A DNA stretch of 64,000 nt, taken from contig JAFYSJ010000023.1 of NCBI GenBank assembly GCA_017559445.1, positions 1 to 64,000 of the forward strand. Direction: 5' to 3'. This stretch comes from Clostridia bacterium. Lineage in GTDB: Bacteria > Bacillota > Clostridia > RGIG7378. Position numbers and translations under genes: made by a program. This document shows positions 9,101 to 17,854 of the stretch, piece by piece (position 1 is the stretch's first letter; each line of letters opens with the position of its first letter). The notes beneath the pieces are model-generated. The model searched no databases and was not told where the DNA came from. It saw nothing but the letters and a program-made list of their open reading frames with translations.

Positions 9101-10554
9101 CCGTGAATTGCAAAGCTCTCATCTGGAATTGGTCTCTCAGGGTTAACAAATGAGGAGAATCTACCTACGATTTCACCATTTGTGTTATATCTAACGGCAC
9201 CAATTTCGATAATCTTATCTGTTGTCTTGTAAAGACCAGTTGTCTCAAGGTCAAATACAACATAATCCCTATCTAAATTGTCACCAAGCTTGTAATTAAA
9301 CATTACAAAGTGAGGCTCATCAAAGAGATAGCCTTCCATACCGTAAATAATCTTTACATTAAGCTTGCCAAATGACTTGCACTTAAATGCATCGTCGTAT
9401 GACTGAAGAACTCCGTGGTCAGTAATAGCAACAGCCTTATGACCCCAACGCTCTGCTGTCTTAAGCAGGTCCTCAACTGGAGTAATTCCATCCATAGCAC
9501 TCATTGCTGTATGCATGTGAAGCTCTACGCGCTTTTCTTCGCACTTATCCTCACGCTCCTGCCATGTACCAAACTTAAGAGTTGTACCCTTAATAGTTGT
9601 TTCCTTGGAGAAAGTATCGTACTGAGCCTCGCCCTGTACATAAACTGCCTTTCCTACTTTAATCTCAGCCTTTACATCTGCAATTTTGTCCTCTTTTACA
9701 AAGAACTTTACCTTAATACTAGATGTGTAATCTGTAACATCCAATGAGAACAGGTAGGCACCGCTCTTAAGCTGACGATCCTCAGTTGCAATTACCTGAC
9801 CGAAAATAGCAACAACATAGGAATCTGGAGTAATCTCACTAATTGGAGTAATCTCCTGTGTAATTTCTCTACCAATAAAGGCCGTTGCCTTCTTAGCACC
9901 TTCATCTGTATTCACCTTCGCTCTAGCACGTGCAGAAACAGATGGAGCGATGATGTCGTCCTTGCGCTGTTTTTTCTCCTTAGGTGCTTCAGGTGCCTTG
10001 TAGTTAAGGTCAATATTGCTAAGATCTAGGGATTTAAGGTGTCCCACATCCTGTGGATTTTCATCTGTTAGCAAGTTTGTAGATGTTTTGCCTGACTTAT
10101 CTGTAAAAGATACGTTACAGTTAATACCAAGCTGCTCATAAACAATATCGTGGATAGTTCTGTCAAAGTTCATGCTCTTAAGGAATGTAGAACAATCTCT
10201 GCCAAGTTTAATATAAATAGTCTTGTCATCCACAGACCAAACACTGTTTTTGAGGAAACCATAAGAAGATGGTGCTCTCTCAGAAAGAACCTGTCTGATG
10301 TGATCTAAGTATTGAGATAAATCGTGACCTTCTTCCGGCTGAGCTAATCTATAAGTAATCTTAACAGAGCCAACATCGTATGATTTGGCAAAAATAGTCT
10401 CAAGCTGACGAAGATAGCTATCTGAATAAGTTACAGGACCTGTAACATCAATATGAACACAATTAGTTTCCTTAATGAGCTTACAAGAATTAACCTTCTT
10501 GTCGCTTAAGAAGGTTTTAATCATGCTATTCTCAGTGGATGTAATTTTGCTCAT
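6184..10554 (-). CDS. polC: DNA polymerase III alpha subunit, PolC type
   Basis: This 1456-residue replicative polymerase is typical of low-GC Gram-positives. An N-terminal domain and OB fold (QVIATEDRQLKSG..) precede a PHP domain starting ELHMHTAMSAMDG near 346. The DnaQ-like 3'-5' exonuclease (VFDLETTG) is inserted near 433. A Cys4 zinc motif (CPKC...CPNCG) lies near 920-945, and the palm motif PDIDLNFSGEYQ near 980 carries catalytic Asp residues. Tandem HhH and the tail motif MSLFDGLF (beta-clamp binding, QMSLF) end the protein. ATG and the ispG stop overlap as ATGA. No truncation or frame break is seen. Confidence 0.98.
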   Translation of the reverse strand: MSKITSTENSMIKTFLSDKKVNSCKLIKETNCVHIDVTGPVTYSDSYLRQLETIFAKSYDVGSVKITYRLAQPEEGHDLSQYLDHIRQVLSERAPSSYGFLKNSVWSVDDKTIYIKLGRDCSTFLKSMNFDRTIHDIVYEQLGINCNVSFTDKSGKTSTNLLTDENPQDVGHLKSLDLSNIDLNYKAPEAPKEKKQRKDDIIAPSVSARARAKVNTDEGAKKATAFIGREITQEITPISEITPDSYVVAIFGQVIATEDRQLKSGAYLFSLDVTDYTSSIKVKFFVKEDKIADVKAEIKVGKAVYVQGEAQYDTFSKETTIKGTTLKFGTWQEREDKCEEKRVELHMHTAMSAMDGITPVEDLLKTAERWGHKAVAITDHGVLQSYDDAFKCKSFGKLNVKIIYGMEGYLFDEPHFVMFNYKLGDNLDRDYVVFDLETTGLYKTTDKIIEIGAVRYNTNGEIVGRFSSFVNPERPIPDESFAIHGISDAMVADAPTIEEILPEFLKFIDNSILVAHNAPFDVGFIEENTKRLGFSWNDPVYIDTCELSRRLILTGIQNYKLDTVAKYLDVELENHHRAVDDCVCCGGIFFKLLELLEQKDFYSQLPGIARMNNLSINTTKTQTYHVILLVKDAVGLKNLYRLVTASNLNYFHRQPRIPRRLLEMYREGLIIGSACEAGELFRAMLAGKPDEELDKIANFYDFLEIQPIDNNRFMIRKGMATNDEDLRNFNRKIVTIADRIGKPVVATGDVHFLNPRDEVFRRVIMYGKGFEDADKQAELYFKTTDEMLQEFRYFGDRAKEFVITNPNMIADMIEDNIRPIPKGMHPPKLQDSDKELREMCMNRAHEIYGDPLPELVETRLVKELDGIIKNGYSVMYMIAQKLVYNSQSNGHKVDSRGSVGSSFVANMSGITEVNALPPHYVCPKCKYSHFFTQGEYHVGFDMPPKQCPNCGTDLKRDGHNIPFETFLGFEGNMKIPDIDLNFSGEYQGKAMKYIEVLFGKENVFRAGTISTVADKTAYGYVTHYNEDHSIQMSEAEVHRIQLGCMGTKRSTGQHPGGIIVVPREYDVHDFTPLQHPADDVNSDIITTHFAFSSLHDTILKLDILGHTAPTMLRYLTTHTSVAMEDVPMFDPEVIKLFTSVEPLGLKPGDIESTTGTLGLPESGTNFVRGMLMDCQPKSFFDLLQISGLSHGTDVWLGNGKDLIDNGTCTISELIACRDDIMTYLILKGMDPAESFSIMEGVRKGKGIKPEKEQEMRDHGVPDWYIDSCKKIKYMFPKAHAVAYSMAAQRLGWFKLYYPAHFYAAYYTVSGNDFDLEWMAGGVEKNFLHMKDIIAQGKKASPKDQKSVGLYEIVDEMYHRGIGFTIPNIMTSHATRYLVMEDGKTILPPLVAVPGLGESVANEIVADREANGTYKTVEEIGQRVSKLSKTLIDTMHQMGSLGDIPYSSQMSLFDGLF

Positions 10555-11600
10555 AACTTATCTATCTCTTCAATCAATTCTTCTACAGCTCTGCTAGCTG
10601 GTATTTTGCGAATAATTTCGCCCTTGGAGAACAAAAGGAACTCCTCTGTTCCGCCTGCTAAACCAATGTCAGCATCTCTTGCTTCACCAGGTCCATTAAC
10701 TGCACAACCCATAATTGCTACCTTAATGTCCTTAGTGCACTTTGCAAGACGCTTTTCTACTTCTTTACATACGCCAATTAAGTCAACCTTAGTACGTCCA
10801 CATGTTGGGCAAGAAACGATCTTAGGGCCAAATTTGCGGTTACCTGTAGCAGACAAAATAGCCTTAGCAATCTCAATTTCCTCTGCAGGATCACCTGTTA
10901 CAGAAACGCGGATTGTATCACCAATTCCACGTGTAAGGAGGCTGCCAAGTGCAATGGATGACTTAACAGCAGACTGTGTATATGTGCCAGCCTCTGTTAC
11001 ACCTAAGTGAAGTGCATAATTTGTTGCCTTGGCAATCTGCTCGTAAGCAGAAATCGTCTTATTAACGTCTGAACTCTTAATAGAAATAACAATATCCTTA
11101 AAGTCAAACTTCTCAAGCAATGACACGTGATAAAGAGCACTTTCAACCAATGCCTCTGCTGTGTTTCCGTACTTTTCCAAAATATTTTTTTCAATAGAAC
11201 CAGAATTTACACCAATTCTAATTGGGATACCCTTAGCACCTGCAGCATCTGCTACTGCCTTTACTCTATCATCGGAACCAATATTACCTGGATTAATTCT
11301 AACCTTAGAAACACCAGCCTCAATAGCACCAAGTGCAAGACGATAATCAAAGTGAATATCTGCAACAATCGGCACTGAGCTATACTCTGTTATTAACTTG
11401 AGTGTTTCCAAGGACTTAGTATCCGGAACAGTAATACGAATAATCTCACAACCAGCATTTACCAAGGTATCAATCTGTTCCTTGGATGTATCAAAGTTAT
11501 GTGGATCTGTGTTAAGCATAGACTGAATAGAAACAGGAGCATCTCCACCAATCAATACACCACCGCAATTTACCTGTCTAGAAAAACGTCTTTCCATCAT
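10551..11600 (-). CDS. ispG: 4-hydroxy-3-methylbut-2-en-1-yl diphosphate synthase IspG (GcpE)
   Basis: A 349-residue iron-sulphur enzyme of the MEP isoprenoid pathway that converts MEcPP to HMBPP. An N-terminal TIM barrel (VSIQSMLNTDP near 25) and a C-terminal [4Fe-4S] domain with SCPTCGRTKVDL near 265 and IMGCAVNGPGEA near 300 supply the three cluster cysteines. The chosen ATG overlaps the rseP stop as ATGA, with a G-rich box upstream. A TTG five codons earlier is less likely. Co-operonic with dxr, another MEP enzyme. Confidence 0.97.
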   Translation of the reverse strand: MMERRFSRQVNCGGVLIGGDAPVSIQSMLNTDPHNFDTSKEQIDTLVNAGCEIIRITVPDTKSLETLKLITEYSSVPIVADIHFDYRLALGAIEAGVSKVRINPGNIGSDDRVKAVADAAGAKGIPIRIGVNSGSIEKNILEKYGNTAEALVESALYHVSLLEKFDFKDIVISIKSSDVNKTISAYEQIAKATNYALHLGVTEAGTYTQSAVKSSIALGSLLTRGIGDTIRVSVTGDPAEEIEIAKAILSATGNRKFGPKIVSCPTCGRTKVDLIGVCKEVEKRLAKCTKDIKVAIMGCAVNGPGEARDADIGLAGGTEEFLLFSKGEIIRKIPASRAVEELIEEIDKL

Positions 11601-12880
11601 GCGAATAACCCCCAAATATCCTTAGCTGTTGTAAGCAACATAATCAATAACAACACTGCAAATCCAACTAAAGAAATAATACCTTCCACCTTTTGAGGAA
11701 CATCCTTGCGAGTAATAGCAGAAACTCCAATGAACAAAAGCTTACATCCATCAAGTGCTGGAATTGGCAACAAGTTGAAAATGCCCAAGTTAATGCTAAT
11801 TAGAGAAGAAACTGTCAACAAGTTGAGAATCTTATCAGCAAAAGTAGGTGAAGTATTAACAATAGATCCAACAGTAGTAACGATACCTACAGGACCTGAA
11901 ACCTCTGTAACAGATACGGTACGATTAATAAGCCATACAACTGAGAGATAAATGGTGCGTACAGATGAAACTAAATAATCAACTGAATCTGGTATAACGT
12001 TCAAAAGATTTCTCTTTTCGTACTTAAATGAGTAAATACCCATTGCAGATGTTGTGTTCTGGATAGCAACAGAAGGCGTAAGCTTAAGATCTATTCTATG
12101 ACCATCTCGCTCAACTGTAACTGTAATTTCCTGACCATCGCTATTGGCAAGAGCTTCATCTAATGCATACTTATCAAGCAACTCTACACCATTAATAGCA
12201 ACAATTCTGTCACCAGCCAACATTCCAGCCTTATGAGCAGCTCCACTTTCTACAACTGAATCTACAATCGTTGTAACGCCACCTTCATCATCTGATTTAA
12301 CGGTAATATTCATCATGTAGCGCTTATAGTTAGGTGAAAGTGTAAGATCAATCTTCTGACCATCACGGATTACAGTAACATCCAAAGTTTCTGGTTTCTG
12401 ACCATAGGTAAGATATTCAATATCGGATGCAATATAAACCTTGGAACCATTAACTGAATACAAAACATCTCCGGGCTGAATTCCCTGAACCTCGGCTGTG
12501 GAACCTGGCTGAACATAATCAACTACATTAGTCATGAAATAAGAGGAACACATAACAATTGCTATGGCAACTAATGCCACAACAATGTTCATAATTGGTC
12601 CTGCTGCGATGATTATGGCTCTCTTCCACTTAGCTGCACGATTAAATGCCCTAGGATTATCTGACTCACTGTCCTCACCCTCCATGGCACAGAAACCACC
12701 AAGAGGAATGCAACGAAGTGAATACTTTGTCTCCTTACCCTGCCAAGAGAAAATCTCCGGTCCAAAGAAAAGAGCAAATTCATTAACCTGAACGCCACAA
12801 AGCTTAGCTGCAACAAAATGTCCAAGCTCATGAATAATTATCAAAAAAATCAATGCCAAAATGGCAACTAAATAACCCAT
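11597..12880 (-). CDS. rseP: RIP zinc metalloprotease RseP (site-2 protease)
   Basis: A 427-residue intramembrane protease. HELGHF at residues 18-23 lies in the first membrane helix and binds zinc. Two PDZ domains are visible (VQPGSTAEVQGIQPGDVLYSVNG near 125 and VESGAAHKAGMLAGDRIVAING near 215). FNLLPIPALDGCK near 370 carries the third zinc ligand. The Clostridia order dxr-rseP-ispG is conserved. It probably cleaves anti-sigma or other membrane-anchored regulators after a first cut; the substrate cannot be inferred here. Confidence 0.95.
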   Translation of the reverse strand: MGYLVAILALIFLIIIHELGHFVAAKLCGVQVNEFALFFGPEIFSWQGKETKYSLRCIPLGGFCAMEGEDSESDNPRAFNRAAKWKRAIIIAAGPIMNIVVALVAIAIVMCSSYFMTNVVDYVQPGSTAEVQGIQPGDVLYSVNGSKVYIASDIEYLTYGQKPETLDVTVIRDGQKIDLTLSPNYKRYMMNITVKSDDEGGVTTIVDSVVESGAAHKAGMLAGDRIVAINGVELLDKYALDEALANSDGQEITVTVERDGHRIDLKLTPSVAIQNTTSAMGIYSFKYEKRNLLNVIPDSVDYLVSSVRTIYLSVVWLINRTVSVTEVSGPVGIVTTVGSIVNTSPTFADKILNLLTVSSLISINLGIFNLLPIPALDGCKLLFIGVSAITRKDVPQKVEGIISLVGFAVLLLIMLLTTAKDIWGLFA

Positions 12881-12883
12881 TAA

Positions 12884-14038
12884 TTAAAAATGCTCCTTAA
12901 TATAACGTGCTGAATACTCTCTAGCCTGTCTATCAGCTGTTTCAACTGTATCAAGATTTGTAAGTTCTACAGAAGGAATATGCTCCAATGCAGCCTCAAT
13001 AACCTGAGGGATACCAACAAATGTAATCTCCTTATGCAAGAATGCACTTACAGCAATCTCATTAGCAGCATTAAGAATTGCACAAGATGTGCCTCCCTCT
13101 CTATAACACTTAAATGCCAAATCTAGACAACGGAATGTGTCTAAATCAGGATGTTCAAAAGTAAGTGGTCCCTTAGTCAAATCTGGATAATCTGAAACTG
13201 TAGGCATTCTATCTGGATATGTTAATGCCAACTGAATCGGAATATGCATATCTGGTACACCAAGCTGTGCCTTAATTGAACCATCTGTAAACTTAACCAT
13301 GGAATGCACAATACTCTGTGGATGAACCAAAACTTCAATATCATCTACGCTTACGCCAAATAAGTGGCCAGCTTCAATTACCTCAAATCCCTTGTTCATC
13401 ATGGATGCAGAATCAATAGTAATCTTGCTACCCATAGACCAATTAGGATGTTTAAGTGCCTGCTCAAGAGTTACATTGTTAAGCTGTTCCTTGGTAAAAC
13501 CTCTAAAGGGGCCTCCAGATGCAGTGAGAACAAGCTTAGAAATGTCCTTAGTATTCTCTCCCATTAGACACTGGAATATTGCAGAATGTTCACTATCTAC
13601 GGGAATAATTTCTGTATTATGAAGACGTGCTGCCTCCATAATAAATGAGCCTGCTGCAACCAAAGTTTCTTTGTTAGCAAGACCAATTCTCTTGCCAGCC
13701 AAAATAGCTGCATATGTCGGTCTAATGCCAGACGCTCCAACTACTGCTGTGACGCAAATATCCGCCTTAGAAACAGTTGCACACTTAATCATGCCTTCCT
13801 GTCCAGTTACTATCTCTGTAGGACAATTAGCTGGCAAAAGAGCCTTAAGAGGCTCTAGGTACTCTGACTGACAAATGCACGCAAGCTCAGGCTCAAACTC
13901 TATAATCTGCTCAGCAAGTTTCTTGTAATCCCTATTGGCAGACAAAGAAGCAACGTCAATATTATATTGACGTGCGCAATCCAAAGTCTGTGTACCTATT
14001 GATCCTGTTGAACCTAACAAAGATATTGATTTAACCAT
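12884..14038 (-). CDS. dxr: 1-deoxy-D-xylulose 5-phosphate reductoisomerase
   Basis: A 384-residue NADPH enzyme making MEP from DXP, the first committed MEP step. The N-terminal NADPH site is SISLLGSTGSIGTQTL. The central motif LANKETLVAAG is near 122, the catalytic loop VDSEHSAIFQCL near 150 and ASGGPFRG near 178. The start chosen is the ATG one base after the cdsA stop, with AGGT upstream. Full family length. Confidence 0.97.
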   Translation of the reverse strand: MVKSISLLGSTGSIGTQTLDCARQYNIDVASLSANRDYKKLAEQIIEFEPELACICQSEYLEPLKALLPANCPTEIVTGQEGMIKCATVSKADICVTAVVGASGIRPTYAAILAGKRIGLANKETLVAAGSFIMEAARLHNTEIIPVDSEHSAIFQCLMGENTKDISKLVLTASGGPFRGFTKEQLNNVTLEQALKHPNWSMGSKITIDSASMMNKGFEVIEAGHLFGVSVDDIEVLVHPQSIVHSMVKFTDGSIKAQLGVPDMHIPIQLALTYPDRMPTVSDYPDLTKGPLTFEHPDLDTFRCLDLAFKCYREGGTSCAILNAANEIAVSAFLHKEITFVGIPQVIEAALEHIPSVELTNLDTVETADRQAREYSARYIKEHF

Positions 14039-14039
14039 A

Positions 14040-14876
14040 TTAAATACCTGTAAGTAAAAGTGAGAAAATGTATACAAATGGAACAAGGTAAATTACACTA
14101 TCGAATCTATCTACAAATCCACCGTGTCCTGGCAAAATATTTCCAAAATCCTTAATATTAGCTCTACGCTTAATGCTTGAAGCAAACCAGTCTCCATATT
14201 GAGAAACTAAACTAAGCACTAAACCCAAAATAGAGAAAATCCACCAATCAAATTTGCCAAATCTGTTAGTAAATACTATTCCATAAATAGTCATAAGAAG
14301 AACAGATCCAACGAGTCCACCAAAGAAACCTTCCCAAGACTTTTTGGGGCTAAGTTTAGGCATAATCTTATGCTTACCAAAGAAAACGCCAACAAAATAT
14401 GCAAAAATATCTGTTCCCCAAGAAATAATAAACAGTACAAATACAAGCCATTTGCCATATTCGCCATAATAAATTGGCATTATTAAGAAAAACGGAATGG
14501 TGATATAAAATACTGAAAACAAGGTATGAGCAACATCATCAAAGGAATATTCCTCTGCCTTAACAACACAAGTTGTATACATCACATACAAAAGCAATAC
14601 AACAACTAATAGCGCTAATCCAAGAAAATATGATGAAATCTTGTTGTAAACATCAGGCAAAAACTCATAAATACCATAGAATGGGAAAATCAAAGTTGAG
14701 CAATAGCCTATAATCTTAAATGGGCGTCTACCTGTAGACTCAATAGCATGGAAATACTCATATAGTGAAAGCAAAGTTGCTGCCCAAATAACAAAAAACA
14801 AAATGCTACCACCAAATAAAATAATGGCTCCTAATAAGGGCAATGCTACTAAACCTGTCAAAATTCTTGCTTTCAT
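14040..14876 (-). CDS. cdsA: Phosphatidate cytidylyltransferase
   Basis: A 278-residue polytopic membrane enzyme that forms CDP-diacylglycerol for phospholipid synthesis. About eight hydrophobic helices are visible. The C-terminal CDS signature (SIKRRANIKDFGNILPGHGG...DRFDS) lies at about residues 230-260. Its ATG overlaps the uppS stop by one base (TAATG), which suggests translational coupling. Confidence 0.96.
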   Translation of the reverse strand: MKARILTGLVALPLLGAIILFGGSILFFVIWAATLLSLYEYFHAIESTGRRPFKIIGYCSTLIFPFYGIYEFLPDVYNKISSYFLGLALLVVVLLLYVMYTTCVVKAEEYSFDDVAHTLFSVFYITIPFFLIMPIYYGEYGKWLVFVLFIISWGTDIFAYFVGVFFGKHKIMPKLSPKKSWEGFFGGLVGSVLLMTIYGIVFTNRFGKFDWWIFSILGLVLSLVSQYGDWFASSIKRRANIKDFGNILPGHGGFVDRFDSVIYLVPFVYIFSLLLTGI

Positions 14877-15583
14877 TAAACTCCTCCAAACCTACGATGT
14901 CTTCTATTATATTCATCGATGGCCTTATCTAAATCTTCATCCTTAAAATCTGGCCATAAAACATCTGTGAAATACAACTCGGAATAAGCACTCTCCCAGA
15001 GGAGGAAGTTGCTAGTCCTAAGCTCTCCACTAGTGCGTACAATAAGGTCTGGATCTGGTATATCAGGATTAAAGAGATTATTGGAGATTAGATTCTCATC
15101 AATTTGATCTGGAGAAATCTCTCCTGCTGCAACTTTACGTGCAATCTCCTTAACAGAATGTACGATTTCGTCTCTTCCGCCATAGTTAAGAGCTATGTTA
15201 CATACCATACCAGTATTAGATGAAGAGTATTTAACGATATTATCAATTTTCGCAAGAAAATCTGGAGAAAACTCATCCCTTCTGCCAGAGAATGTCATTC
15301 TTACGTTTAATTCGTCTAATTCTTTACGTGAGGAAACGAGGTAATTACCAAGCAGAGCCATAAGACCGCCTACTTCCTCCTCAGATCTCCTCCAATTTTC
15401 AGTAGAAAAAGCATAAAAAGAAAGGTACTTAACGCCGATGCTAGATGCATATCTGATCATACGACGAAAAACCTCGGAACCAACTTTATGTCCATAGGTT
15501 CGAGGCATTCCTTTACTCTTAGCCCAACGGCCATTGCCGTCAGGAATTATAGCAATATGTGTGGGTATATATGTCTGATTCAT
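14876..15583 (-). CDS. uppS: Isoprenyl transferase (undecaprenyl diphosphate synthase)
   Basis: A 235-residue cis-prenyltransferase that makes the lipid carrier for cell-wall synthesis. The signature IIPDGNGRWAKSKG near residue 11 includes the catalytic Asp. FSTENWRRS near 71 and DLIVRTSGELRTSNF near 185 are further family motifs. The ATG overlaps the small upstream frame as ATGA. The order frr-(small gene)-uppS-cdsA is typical of Clostridia. Confidence 0.96.
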   Translation of the reverse strand: MNQTYIPTHIAIIPDGNGRWAKSKGMPRTYGHKVGSEVFRRMIRYASSIGVKYLSFYAFSTENWRRSEEEVGGLMALLGNYLVSSRKELDELNVRMTFSGRRDEFSPDFLAKIDNIVKYSSSNTGMVCNIALNYGGRDEIVHSVKEIARKVAAGEISPDQIDENLISNNLFNPDIPDPDLIVRTSGELRTSNFLLWESAYSELYFTDVLWPDFKDEDLDKAIDEYNRRHRRFGGV

Positions 15584-15792
15584 TGTAACTCAGAAACAAA
15601 AATGAAATAAGTATCGTCAGCGAACTCTGTGTATGCAACTCTACTTAAATCACAAGGTTCAAAATCCTGTTGACGTGGTGAGGTTTCCTTACAGATTATA
15701 TAGTGATATCCCAGGTTGGAGATGATCTCCTTAACCTGGGATAGTCTATAACCTGAATAAGTAAAATCTCTATTACAGCTCCATGATCTCAT
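15580..15792 (-). CDS. Small conserved-looking protein between frr and uppS
   Basis: About 70 codons starting at an ATG inside the frr 3' end; another ATG lies four codons upstream. It ends in an ATGA overlap with uppS, the arrangement expected of a coupled gene. The core YSGYRLSQVKEIISNLGYHYIICKETSP is reminiscent of small PASTA-like proteins with a YxGxRLSxV..L...GY pattern that I recall in Clostridia, though I cannot confirm homology. No strong ribosome-binding site is seen, and translation may rely on coupling with frr. Function unknown. Confidence 0.55.
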   Translation of the reverse strand: MRSWSCNRDFTYSGYRLSQVKEIISNLGYHYIICKETSPRQQDFEPCDLSRVAYTEFADDTYFIFVSELQ

Positions 15793-16330
15793 TAATCTTA
15801 GCATTTACGATAGCCTCAGCCTGCTCAATAGCCTTATCGAGAAGCTTCTGAACATCCTTCTCAGCAGTCTTAAGGTCATCCTCTGTAATCTCGCTCTTCT
15901 TCTCCATCTTCTTAAGCTCGTCCAATGTATCACGGCGAACGTTACGAAGTGCAATCTTTACTTCCTCGGACTCCTTGCGAACTTCCTTAGTAAGATCCTT
16001 ACGACGATCCTCTGTAAGTGGTGGGAAAACAAGTCTAATGCACTTGCCGTCATTGTTGGGGTTGATACCGATATCAGACTTCTGAATTGCCTTAGCGATA
16101 TCGTTAAGAAGTCTAGCCTCCCAAGGCTGGATCATAATAACTCTAGCCTCTGGTACAGAAACACTTGCAACTGTAGCAATAGGAGCTGGAGAACCATAAT
16201 AATCTATGCAAACATTCTTAAGAACATCTGGGTTAGCTCTACCTGCTCTAATAGTAGAAAGATGCTCCTTATAATTGTTGATAATCTTGTCCATCTTAGC
16301 GGTCATTATCTTGTATTCTTCTCTAGCCAT
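15773..16330 (-). CDS. frr: Ribosome recycling factor
   Basis: A 185-residue protein that splits post-termination ribosomes with EF-G. The three-helix-bundle hallmarks are present: LSTIRAGRANPDVLKNV near 25, EARVIMIQPWEARLLNDIAKAI near 65, IRLVFPPLTEDRRKDL near 102 and the long C-terminal helix. ATG at 16330 follows AAGGAGG by eight bases; a Met seven codons earlier lies upstream of that site. The gene is downstream of pyrH, separated by a perfect hairpin. Confidence 0.97.
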   Translation of the reverse strand: MAREEYKIMTAKMDKIINNYKEHLSTIRAGRANPDVLKNVCIDYYGSPAPIATVASVSVPEARVIMIQPWEARLLNDIAKAIQKSDIGINPNNDGKCIRLVFPPLTEDRRKDLTKEVRKESEEVKIALRNVRRDTLDELKKMEKKSEITEDDLKTAEKDVQKLLDKAIEQAEAIVNAKINEIMEL

Positions 16331-16347
16331 AATAGCCTCCTTAAACA

Positions 16348-16380
16348 ACAAAGTGATATAGAGATACTATATCACTTTGT
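16348..16380 (-). other. Perfect 13-bp hairpin just upstream of frr
   Basis: ACAAAGTGATATA (16348-16360) pairs perfectly with 16368-16380 around a 7-nt loop. It lies between pyrH and the frr ribosome site, with no T-run after it. It may be an RNA processing or stabiliser element, or a weak attenuator. Confidence 0.55.
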
Positions 16381-16416
16381 CTGCATTATTTCCACAATTT
16401 AATTGTCTTATTAGCC

Positions 16417-17112
16417 TTATTTGATAATAAGTCCCTGGATATTACCTGCTACAAGTTCAGACATGTTGCAAGCATCGTTTGCAGGGAAAAATACAATAGG
16501 CATGTTGTGCTGCATGCAAAGAGCTGCAGCTGCTGTATCCATAATCTGAAGATTCTTGGTAATGATATCGTTCAATGTAGGATTCTCAATGATCTTTGCA
16601 TTAGGATTCTTCTTTGGATCGCTATCATATACTGCGTCGATAGCCTTACCCATAAGAATAGCCTCTGCACCAATCTCAATAGCTCTGAGAGCAGCACCTG
16701 TATCTGTTGAGAAGAAAGGATGTCCCGTACCACATGCAAAGATAACAATGCTCTTGTCAGAAAGCTTCTGACGAGCTGTTCTTGTATCGAACAAATCTGC
16801 AACCTCGTGAAGGTCAAGAGCAGACATAACATCGCACTTATTACCCAAAGCCTTAATTGCATCAGAAAGTGCCAAAGCATTCATACCTGTACCAAGCATA
16901 CCAATATAGTCAGATGTAACTCTGTCCTCAATCTTGCAATCACGACCACGCCAGAAGTTACCACCACCAACTACTACTGCAAGCTCAACACCCATATTAG
17001 AAATCTTGCAAAGCTGTTCTGCAACTACCTTAATAGCATCTGTATCAAGACCATAACCCTTGGATCCTGCAAGTGCTTCACCACTAACTTTGATTAAAAT
17101 TCTCTTATACAT
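16417..17112 (-). CDS. pyrH: UMP kinase
   Basis: A 231-residue amino-acid-kinase-fold enzyme phosphorylating UMP to UDP. Motifs: KRILIKVSGEALAG at the N terminus, VVVGGGNFWRGRD near 50, DYIGMLGTGMNALAL near 70, and GTGHPFFSTDTGAALRAIEI near 128. ATG at 17112 has GAGGT upstream. It sits in the conserved rpsB-tsf-pyrH-frr order, although a terminator precedes it. Confidence 0.97.
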   Translation of the reverse strand: MYKRILIKVSGEALAGSKGYGLDTDAIKVVAEQLCKISNMGVELAVVVGGGNFWRGRDCKIEDRVTSDYIGMLGTGMNALALSDAIKALGNKCDVMSALDLHEVADLFDTRTARQKLSDKSIVIFACGTGHPFFSTDTGAALRAIEIGAEAILMGKAIDAVYDSDPKKNPNAKIIENPTLNDIITKNLQIMDTAAAALCMQHNMPIVFFPANDACNMSELVAGNIQGLIIK

Positions 17113-17143
17113 ACCAAAATACCTCAAAAATTTTCAAAAAAAA

Positions 17144-17163
17144 GGGGACATTAATATGTCCCC
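17144..17163 (-). terminator. Terminator after tsf
   Basis: A perfect 8-bp stem GGGGACAT / ATGTCCCC, loop TAAT, is followed on the minus strand by eight T. It should partly separate rpsB-tsf from pyrH-frr and the downstream genes. Confidence 0.85.
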
Positions 17164-17177
17164 AATCCATTTGTGGA

Positions 17178-17825
17178 TTACTTAATCTGGTTCATAACCT
17201 CTTCTACGAAGTTGTCAACCTTCTTCTCCAAGCCCTCGCCTCTCTCGTATCTAACGAAACGACGAACGGAGATGTTCTCACCGATCTTCTGGATGAGCTG
17301 AGTAAGCTTCTCCTGAACTGTCATGCTATCATCCTTGATGTAAGCCTGGTTCAAAAGAACTGCATCCTCATAGAACTTCTTAAGTCTGCCCTCGATGATC
17401 TTGTCAAGGAAGTTAGGATTCTTACCCTCGTTGATAGCCTGCTGACGTACGATTTCCTTCTCGTGCTCAACAACCTCTGCTGGGATATCCTCAACTCTTA
17501 CATACTCAGGTCTGTTTGCTGCGATCTGCATAGCAAGATCCTTAGCAAATGCCTTGAAGTCTGCATTCTGAGCTGCGAAGTCTGTCTCGCAGTTAACTTC
17601 TACCATAACGCCGATTCTGCCGCCCATGTGAACGTAGCACTCAACGATACCCTCAGAAGCGATTCTGCCAGCCTTCTTAGCTGCCTTTGCAACGCCTGTC
17701 TCTCTGAGATAGTCAATAGCCTTATCAATATCACCGTTAGAATGAACAAGTGCCTTCTTGCACTCCATCATACCTACGCCTGTAAGCTCTCTGAGCTCCT
17801 TAACTAAGCTTGCTGTAATTTCCAT
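17178..17825 (-). CDS. tsf: Elongation factor Ts
   Basis: A 215-residue nucleotide exchange factor for EF-Tu. The N-terminal UBA-like domain has VKELRELTGVGMMECKKAL, and EVNCETDFAAQNADF near 77 is the EF-Tu contact core. At 215 residues it is the short type of EF-Ts, with a reduced C-terminal core compared with E. coli. AAGGAG precedes the ATG. It is transcribed with rpsB. Confidence 0.97.
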   Translation of the reverse strand: MEITASLVKELRELTGVGMMECKKALVHSNGDIDKAIDYLRETGVAKAAKKAGRIASEGIVECYVHMGGRIGVMVEVNCETDFAAQNADFKAFAKDLAMQIAANRPEYVRVEDIPAEVVEHEKEIVRQQAINEGKNPNFLDKIIEGRLKKFYEDAVLLNQAYIKDDSMTVQEKLTQLIQKIGENISVRRFVRYERGEGLEKKVDNFVEEVMNQIK

Positions 17826-17854
17826 AGTAGTTTCTCCTTGAAAAATTATGGTGA

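Noticed and set aside
17144-17163. Hairpin as leader element of pyrH
   Set aside because: The T8 run and its place right after tsf fit a plain terminator better.
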